Part shown: in pieces, positions 7,035-11,018 of the stretch | Position numbering within the stretch: the stretch's first letter is position 1 | How the letters are laid out: every line of letters starts with the position of its first letter | NCBI GenBank assembly: GCA_017464225.1 | Contig: JAFUDW010000043.1 | Location: forward strand, 1 to 19,905 | Length of the DNA stretch: 19,905 nt | Origin: Clostridia bacterium | GTDB taxonomy: Bacteria; Bacillota_A; Clostridia; Christensenellales; Aristaeellaceae | Direction of reading: 5' to 3' | Position numbers and translations under genes: made by a program | Notes under the pieces: model-generated | Told to the model about the DNA's origin: nothing | Database searches by the model: none | The model's input: only the letters and a program-made list of their open reading frames with translations

Positions 7035-7257
7035 ATCTTCAATCAACTGGAACTGTCCATGATGCAGTCAAGCATGGAAAACGCCAGAGCAAAAGGGCGG
7101 CGTATCGGACGCCGCCCCAGGGAAGGATGATATTCCCGCGATATTTTACAAGCACTATCCCGCATATGCCCATGGAGATTTGAGCGTGACAGAGTTTGCC
7201 AGGGTATGCGGGCTGAGCAGGCAAACAGCATACAAATATATAAAAATGATGGAATAA
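7035..7257 (+). pseudogene. Serine recombinase C-terminal remnant, copy 2
   Basis: First frame: LELSMMQSSMENARAKGRR followed by IGRRPREG and a stop at 7131; ENARAKG-x-x-IGR-P is the resolvase linker signature. Second frame, one base off (7123-7257, 44 residues): KDDIPAIFYKHYPAYAHGDL, then SVTEFARVCGLSRQTAYKYI and KMME, the C-terminal helix-turn-helix. No catalytic serine domain remains upstream. The DNA from 7089 repeats 5993-6155 in direct orientation. Confidence 0.7.
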
Positions 7258-7298
7258 ACAATGTCCTCTTCCTGCGTTATCGGGAAGAGGACATTGTT
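7257..7298. terminator. Long perfect hairpin, probable bidirectional terminator
   Basis: A perfect 16-bp stem (7257-7272 with 7283-7298, AACAATGTCCTCTTCC and its complement) with a 10-nt loop sits between the stop of the recombinase remnant (plus) and the stop of the small minus-strand gene at 7307. There is only a weak T-tract on either side, so terminator is an inference from position and stem strength. Confidence 0.5.
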
Positions 7299-7306
7299 AT
7301 TGAATG

Positions 7307-7591
7307 CTAAATCGTATCTTGTTTTGCTTCTTGCATTTTCAGAGTGTTTCGTCCACCTATCAAAAAAGCACGTGCATCGGTGAGCCTCAAATTCCAGTGC
7401 TTTTGAAGCATTTGAATCACTTTTTCATCGGGTAATCCTGCATCCAACATTGCTGCTACTGCTGTTTTTATCTGTCTTGACTCCTCATTCTTTACAGCGT
7501 CCTCTATCAATTGGGCTATGGCTTGCCCTCCTGCCTGCTTGCCCAGTTCCAATGCCTTCTGAATGAAAACTTCAAGTTTATTGTCGCTCAT
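7307..7591 (-). CDS. Small helical hypothetical protein
   Basis: 94 residues starting MSDNKLEVFIQKALELGKQA. It appears all-helical and soluble, with two parts: an N-terminal amphipathic helix region (AIAQLIEDAVKNEESRQIK) and a compact motif AMLDAGLPDEKVIQMLQKHW, LRLTDARAFL resembling a UBA-like three-helix bundle. The ATG at 7591 is fixed by GGAGG 6 nt upstream. An in-frame extension to 7699 has no supporting site. I do not recognise a family. It lies in the accessory strip between the recombinase remnant and the CFI-box gene, on the same strand as the latter. Confidence 0.6.
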   Translation of the reverse strand: MSDNKLEVFIQKALELGKQAGGQAIAQLIEDAVKNEESRQIKTAVAAMLDAGLPDEKVIQMLQKHWNLRLTDARAFLIGGRNTLKMQEAKQDTI

Positions 7592-7652
7592 GTTTTTCCT
7601 CCTTACACATAGCAGGTCATGGCCCTGAAATTCACCAAAAGATGACAGCAGG

Positions 7653-7676
7653 TTAATAGTTACCCTCCTTTGACAT
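7653..7676 (-). other. Possible short leader ORF upstream of the small helical gene
   Basis: TTTGGAGAA is followed by ATG (7676-7674) and a seven-residue frame MSKEGNY ending in TAA. A second Shine-Dalgarno (AAAGGAGG) lies inside this frame. It could be a leader peptide, or chance. The rest of 7592-7783 contains no gene that I can support. Confidence 0.25.
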
Positions 7677-7783
7677 ATAATTCTCCAAATTACAATCAAA
7701 CACTACATTAAAATAGACTTTTATTTATCGAAGCGTTGCATGCAGCGTTGGAAATTTCCACAAATTATCAGAATAGCGGATTT

Positions 7784-8149
7784 TTATAATTTGGGGTCAT
7801 TATATGGCGTATTTAGAACACCATCATTGTTTAGATTTGCAACGATTTTATTCAATATGCCACGGAACAAAGTATTAAACCACTTTGTATGCCCAAAGCA
7901 TTTAACAAAATGAGGGCTTATTTCATAATATACTTTTATGAATGTACGCCCATACCAGGTGTGCTTTAGCGTATTATCCCTAAATCTGCGAAGTGTCCAT
8001 ACTTCCGGGCAATCATATGAACCATACACCGCTGTTGCAACATAGCAGGGGTTATTTTTTGCATTCCTTCTTGACCGTTCAACAGAATAACCCATTTTGC
8101 GATAGTGTGCATAGTTTTGCTGATATCTGCTTGGCTTCCTCTTTGCCAT
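7784..8149 (-). CDS. CFI-box-CTERM domain protein
   Basis: 121 residues. The basic, Tyr-rich N-terminus (MAKRKPSRYQQNYAHYRKMG) leads into the CFI-box: C35-Y-V-A-T-A-V-Y-G-S-Y-D, then PEVWTLRRFRDNTLKHTWYG and FIKVYYEISPHFVKCF. This matches the C-F-I-A-T-A-x-Y-G plus LRRFRD pattern of a small domain of unknown function found at the C-termini of many bacterial proteins; here it forms almost the whole protein. The conserved Cys might be modified or form a thioester or metal site, but that is speculation. The ATG at 8149 has AAAAGGAGAG 6 nt upstream; the upstream ATG at 8173 overlaps the -10 box and is rejected. It is divergent from the zinc-ribbon gene. Confidence 0.75.
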   Translation of the reverse strand: MAKRKPSRYQQNYAHYRKMGYSVERSRRNAKNNPCYVATAVYGSYDCPEVWTLRRFRDNTLKHTWYGRTFIKVYYEISPHFVKCFGHTKWFNTLFRGILNKIVANLNNDGVLNTPYNDPKL

Positions 8150-8171
8150 AATAATCTCTCCTTTTTCTTTC

Positions 8172-8200
8172 ATTTTATCACAATGTATAGTTTATATCAA
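8172..8200 (-). promoter_or_regulatory. Promoter for the CFI-box gene
   Basis: Minus strand TTGATA (8200-8195), 17 bp, TAAAAT (8177-8172), 22 bp before the ATG at 8149. Confidence 0.6.
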
Positions 8201-8251
8201 TTACAAATCTTTGGGAAAAACTATATATTTCTGTGCTTTGGCATTATCAAC

Positions 8252-8280
8252 TTGAAACCACTTTGGGAGCATGATATAAT
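8252..8280 (+). promoter_or_regulatory. Promoter for the membrane zinc-ribbon gene
   Basis: TTGAAA (8252-8257), 17 bp, TATAAT (8275-8280). Transcription should begin near 8287, exactly at the first ATG of the frame, which argues that translation starts further in, or on a leaderless message. Confidence 0.7.
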
Positions 8281-8304
8281 CTGGTCATGAATGGGGGTGT
8301 TTTC

Positions 8305-8868
8305 TTGGGCGAAATCATGGTTTACATTTTAGGTTTCGGTATCATCTTTGGCTTTCCATTCTTAATTCTATTTGGTTTATATAAACTTATCGCAAGATAT
8401 ATAGATTACAAGAAGGCATCAAAAGGAGTTTCTAATACATATAACGCTCGCACAAAAAAACCCATCAGAATGTCCGAAGCAGATGTTAAAGCAGCAGAAC
8501 AACGAAAAATGGAAGCAGCAGTAGAACTGGAAGTTGCAAAAAGGGTCAAATCCCTTGAACCGAAAGCGTCTGAAATAAGGGTTGAAAAGTTTTGTCCGAA
8601 TTGCGGTGCTCCTGTAAATGGAAACAAACCTCGTTGTGAATATTGTGAGTCCTTTCTTCCTGGAATTGCTGCAAGTATCAAAAAGAAAAAAGAAATGGAT
8701 ATGGATAAAGCGATAAAAACGATGGAAAACCGACACAAGGAAAGAATGAAGCAGCTTGAAACCGAGAAAGAGGCAAAAAAACGAGAAGATAAAAAGGCAA
8801 TATTGGGGCTTATTTTCGCAATACTGGTTCTAATCTTGACATTTCGTTTGATGGCTCTAATATTTTAG
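8305..8868 (+). CDS. Membrane protein with central zinc ribbon
   Basis: 187 residues from a TTG start. An N-terminal membrane helix (about residues 5-30, VYILGFGIIFGFPFLILFGL) is followed by a charged helical stretch, a four-Cys zinc ribbon CPNCGAP...CEYC (C97, C100, C111, C114), a Lys/Glu-rich coiled coil (KKKKEMDMDKAIKTMENRHK and on), and a C-terminal membrane helix (about 165-187). Both ends are thus anchored with the ribbon and coil on one face, probably cytoplasmic. TTG at 8305 is preferred because GGGGGTG stands 5 nt before it and the expected transcript starts at about 8287; an ATG at 8287 would be leaderless and an ATG at 8317 lacks a good site. Function unknown; divergent from the CFI-box gene. 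AT-rich, like the rest of the strip. Confidence 0.75.
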   Translation: MGEIMVYILGFGIIFGFPFLILFGLYKLIARYIDYKKASKGVSNTYNARTKKPIRMSEADVKAAEQRKMEAAVELEVAKRVKSLEPKASEIRVEKFCPNCGAPVNGNKPRCEYCESFLPGIAASIKKKKEMDMDKAIKTMENRHKERMKQLETEKEAKKREDKKAILGLIFAILVLILTFRLMALIF

Positions 8869-8874
8869 CAAAAG

Positions 8875-8910
8875 GACGGAAGCACAAGAGCGGCTTCCGT
8901 CTTCGTTTTC
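8875..8910 (+). terminator. Rho-independent terminator after the zinc-ribbon gene
   Basis: Stem GACGGAAGC/GCTTCCGTC (9 bp, 9-nt loop) followed by TTCGTTTTC, 7 nt after the stop codon. Confidence 0.8.
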
Positions 8911-8946
8911 TATTCATTTTTCTTGCTCCTTGCCCTCAAAGGTTCA

Positions 8947-9132
8947 TCAGGCTAAAATCTCTCCTGTTTCCCAATCCACCTTTGAGGGGAAAATCATCCC
9001 ATGTTTTTCCATGTCCGATTCCACAACGGCTTCTGCCAGACTGCATACCTCCTGGGCATGGTCGCCAATGGTGTTGATGAACCGGGCGGGGCAGCGGCTC
9101 TCAATTGACAGGTTTATTGACAAGCCTGCCCC
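8947..9132 (-). pseudogene. Decayed gene fragment ending in VDWETGEILA
   Basis: An open minus-strand frame of 61 codons with good coding texture but no start codon near its head (a stop at 9135-9133 limits it). It reads CPARFINTIGDHAQEVCSLA, EAVVESDMEKHGMIFPSKVD, WETGEILA and stops. The ending is reminiscent of small mobile-element proteins of clostridia, though I cannot name the family. A 10-bp inverted repeat CCCTCAAAGG (8933-8942 with 8979-8988) flanks the stop. The remainder of 8911-9283 shows no gene that I can support. Confidence 0.4.
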
Positions 9133-9275
9133 TCAAAAAAGTGAGGAATATCAACGGTTTTCAAGCCGTTTTTCAGCTTCAAAATTGATTTTGGAATTGA
9201 TTTGGGAGGCGTTTTGAGACAGCGAGGTCCTGAAAATGCAGCCCGCAATCCAAAATCCTGCAAAAATCATCCCAA

Positions 9276-9309
9276 AATAGCAAGAAACCTGCAATCTCTT
9301 GCAGGTTTC
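9276..9309 (-). terminator. Terminator after tRNA-Thr
   Basis: Minus strand 11-bp perfect stem GAAACCTGCAA/TTGCAGGTTTC with loop GAGA (9309-9284), then TTGCTATTTT. It starts 2 nt after the CCA end of the tRNA. Confidence 0.75.
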
Positions 9310-9310
9310 A

Positions 9311-9386
<76 letters not shown>

Positions 9387-9398
9387 GCGACGAATGAT

Positions 9399-9427
9399 AT
9401 TATATATCAATACGGCAAAAATTGCAA
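9399..9427 (-). promoter_or_regulatory. Promoter for tRNA-Thr
   Basis: Minus strand TTGCAA (9427-9422), 17 bp, TATAAT (9404-9399), 12 bp before the mature 5' end. The preceding bases CC and the following TTTT are the same as in the opposing rpsF promoter. Confidence 0.75.
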
Positions 9428-9443
9428 GGGGTAAAATGCGAAA

Positions 9444-9463
9444 AATGAAAAAATTTTTTCATT
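9444..9463. repeat. 20-bp perfect palindrome between divergent promoters
   Basis: AATGAAAAAATTTTTTCATT, a perfect dyad with an A6T6 centre. It lies midway between the two -35 boxes (centre 9453.5; the promoters are mirrored about 9454.5). A6T6 is intrinsically bent, and the dyad could bind a dimeric regulator. Confidence 0.7.
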
Positions 9464-9481
9464 GAACCGCGAGATCAGGCC

Positions 9482-9510
9482 TTGCAATTTTGGCCCATGT
9501 ACTGTATAAT
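9482..9510 (+). promoter_or_regulatory. Promoter for rpsF-ssb-rpsR
   Basis: TTGCAA (9482-9487), 17 bp, TATAAT (9505-9510). This leaves a leader of about 60 nt before the rpsF ATG. Confidence 0.8.
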
Positions 9511-9529
9511 ACGTAATTGGCACTTTCTT

Positions 9530-9551
9530 GCGCCGCGTGATGCCGCGGCGC
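9530..9551 (+). promoter_or_regulatory. Leader hairpin, candidate S6:S18 autoregulatory element
   Basis: Perfect 8-bp stem GCGCCGCG/CGCGGCGC with loop TGATGC in the rpsF 5' untranslated region, 12 nt before the GAGGAGGTGA ribosome site. S6:S18-binding leaders with a CCG determinant are known in many bacteria; CCG occurs here at the 3' side of the loop, but the full published consensus was not checked. Confidence 0.4.
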
Positions 9552-9579
9552 CATATGTCCATGAGGAGGTGAAAGTAGT

Positions 9580-9984
9580 ATGAACAAGTACGAACTGGTC
9601 TACGTCATCGACGCCGCGCTGGAGGATGAGGCCCGCAAGGCGGTCATCGACCGCTTCAACGGCATGATCGAACAGAACGGCGGCAAGGTGCTGAAGGTGG
9701 ATGAATGGGGCAAGCGCCGTCTGGCCTATCCCATCAACTACAAGACCGAAGGCTACTATCTGCTGGTGAACTTCGAGTCCGAGGCTTCCCTGCCCCGCGA
9801 GATCGAGCGCAACATGCAGATTGCCGAAACCATCCTTCGTTACCTGATCGTGAAGGTGGAAGAAAAGCGCAGCAACGTGAAGCCCCGTCCCGTGCGCGTA
9901 GCGCCCGAGGCCCCCGAGGCCGCTCCCGCTGCCGAAGCTCCCGCTGAAGCCGAAGCGCCCGCCGCTCCCGCCGAAGCCGAGTAA
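9580..9984 (+). CDS. rpsF: Small ribosomal subunit protein bS6
   Basis: 134 residues. The standard S6 fold spans residues 1-95: MNKYELVYVID, LKVDEWGKRRLAYPINYKTE, YYLLVNFES, and MQIAETILRYLIVKVEEK. S6 binds S18 on the 30S platform. A 40-residue Ala/Pro/Glu tail follows (VAPEAPEAAPAAEAPAEAEA...), low complexity and probably disordered; such acidic tails occur in clostridial S6. GAGGAGGTGA supports the ATG. It is first in the rpsF-ssb-rpsR operon, 17 nt before ssb. Confidence 0.97.
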   Translation: MNKYELVYVIDAALEDEARKAVIDRFNGMIEQNGGKVLKVDEWGKRRLAYPINYKTEGYYLLVNFESEASLPREIERNMQIAETILRYLIVKVEEKRSNVKPRPVRVAPEAPEAAPAAEAPAEAEAPAAPAEAE

Positions 9985-10001
9985 ATCAAGGAGGGATACG
10001 A

Positions 10002-10430
10002 ATGAACAAGGTTTTCATTGTTGGGAACCTGACACGCGATCCCGAATTGCGTTCCACCCGTGACGGCATTTCCGTCTGCTCGTTCACCGTGGCGGTCAAC
10101 CGCCGCGTGCGCAACGCGGAGGCTGGTCAGCCCGAGGCTGATTTCTTCCGCGTCACCGCCTGGCGCCAGCTGGGCGAAAACTGCGCCAAGTACCTGGCCA
10201 AAGGCCGTAAGGTGTCCGTAACCGGCAGCGTAAGCGCCAGCGCTTACACCGCGCAGGACGGCTCCCCGCGCGCCAGCCTGGAGGTAACAGCCGACGATGT
10301 GGAATTCCTGACGCCCCGCGGCGAAGCCGGCGATATGCCCGCTCCCGCTCCCCGCGTTCAGGCGCCCGCGCCCGCCGCGCCCCAGAGCAACGGCTTTGTG
10401 CAGGTGGATGACGACGAATTGCCCTTCTGA
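10002..10430 (+). CDS. ssb: Single-stranded DNA-binding protein
   Basis: 142-residue SSB. The OB-fold covers residues 1-105 (MNKVFIVGNLTRDPELRST, CSFTVAVNRRV, ADFFRVTAWRQLGENCAKYL, GRKVSVTGSVSA, EVTADDVEFL). A Pro/Ala linker follows and the acidic tip DDDELPF, which recruits replication and repair proteins, closes the protein. AAGGAGG stands 7 nt before the ATG. It lies between rpsF and rpsR as in most Bacillota. Confidence 0.97.
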   Translation: MNKVFIVGNLTRDPELRSTRDGISVCSFTVAVNRRVRNAEAGQPEADFFRVTAWRQLGENCAKYLAKGRKVSVTGSVSASAYTAQDGSPRASLEVTADDVEFLTPRGEAGDMPAPAPRVQAPAPAAPQSNGFVQVDDDELPF

Positions 10431-10463
10431 TCAAAATAAGAGTAATAGGAGGATAAAAGATCT

Positions 10464-10718
10464 ATGTCTGAAGATCGTGGCGAACGTAAAATGCGCCCCC
10501 GCGGCCGGAAACCCCGCCGCAAGGTGTGCGATTTCTGCGTAAACAAGATCGCTTACATCGACTATAAGGACGTGAACCGCCTGCGCCGTTACATCAATGA
10601 GCGCGGCAAGATCATGCCCCGCCGTATGACCGGCACCTGCGCGAAGCATCAGCGCCAGCTGTCCGAGGCCATCAAGCGCGCCCGTGCCATCGCGCTGCTG
10701 CCCTACACGGTCGATTGA
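10464..10718 (+). CDS. rpsR: Small ribosomal subunit protein bS18
   Basis: 84 residues with the conserved core [39 protein letters not shown] and [20 protein letters not shown]. It keeps the zinc-type ligands C22, C25, C59 and H62 (the metal-binding form of S18). The N-terminus is a basic [15 protein letters not shown] stretch. TAGGAGGA stands upstream of the ATG. It is last in the operon and is followed by a strong terminator. Confidence 0.97.
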   Translation: MSEDRGERKMRPRGRKPRRKVCDFCVNKIAYIDYKDVNRLRRYINERGKIMPRRMTGTCAKHQRQLSEAIKRARAIALLPYTVD

Positions 10719-10733
10719 TCCAAAACACAAAGA

Positions 10734-10759
10734 AGCCTGCCGATCCGGCGGGCTTTTTT
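10734..10759 (+). terminator. Terminator of the rpsF-ssb-rpsR operon
   Basis: Stem AGCCTGCCG/CGGCGGGCT (one G-T pair, 3-nt loop) followed by TTTTTT, 15 nt after the rpsR stop. Confidence 0.9.
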
Positions 10760-10870
10760 GATGCAGCGCTTTGTGCCGCGGTGTTTTATACTGAACCCTC
10801 ATGAAAGGTAAACATCTGAGCGAGGAAGACGATAAGGGCCTCCGCGTCCGGGGCCTGCCGGCCCGCTCTA

Positions 10871-10984
10871 CGCAGAAAGGCTGCCACTGGCAGCCTTTCT
10901 GCGCATCGACAAAATCGATGCTTCCGTGAAAAGTGAAAAATCACTGTCTCCCTGGCGGGGTTTTTAAGGGGCGGCGCCCCTTAA
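10871..10984. repeat. Four-hairpin intergenic element
   Basis: Four successive perfect dyads: a 15-bp stem with 3-nt loop (10871-10885/10889-10903), a 7-bp stem GCATCGA/TCGATGC (10903-10921), AGTGA/TCACT with an AAAA loop (10932-10945), and TTAAGGGGC/GCCCCTTAA with a GGC loop (10964-10984). None has a proper T-tract, so they are not simple terminators. The arrangement suggests a dispersed REP/MITE-type element or a structured RNA. The rest of 10760-11018 shows no gene I can support. Confidence 0.5.
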
Positions 10985-11018
10985 CGTCTCTTCGTCTTCT
11001 TGTAATCGGCGCTCGCCG

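Noticed and set aside
8917..8917. Short minus-strand frame starting MNRKRRRKP behind AAGGAG at about 8930
   Set aside because: Runs through the terminator of the zinc-ribbon gene and into its coding region in antisense; about 36 codons with no recognisable content.
8930..9217. 95-codon plus-strand frame in the region left of tRNA-Thr
   Set aside because: The minus strand of the same stretch has better coding texture (VDWETGEILA end); the plus frame lacks a ribosome site.
10801..10929. 42-codon plus-strand frame after rpsR starting MKGKHLSEEDDKG
   Set aside because: No ribosome site; its second half is merely the translation of the hairpin element.
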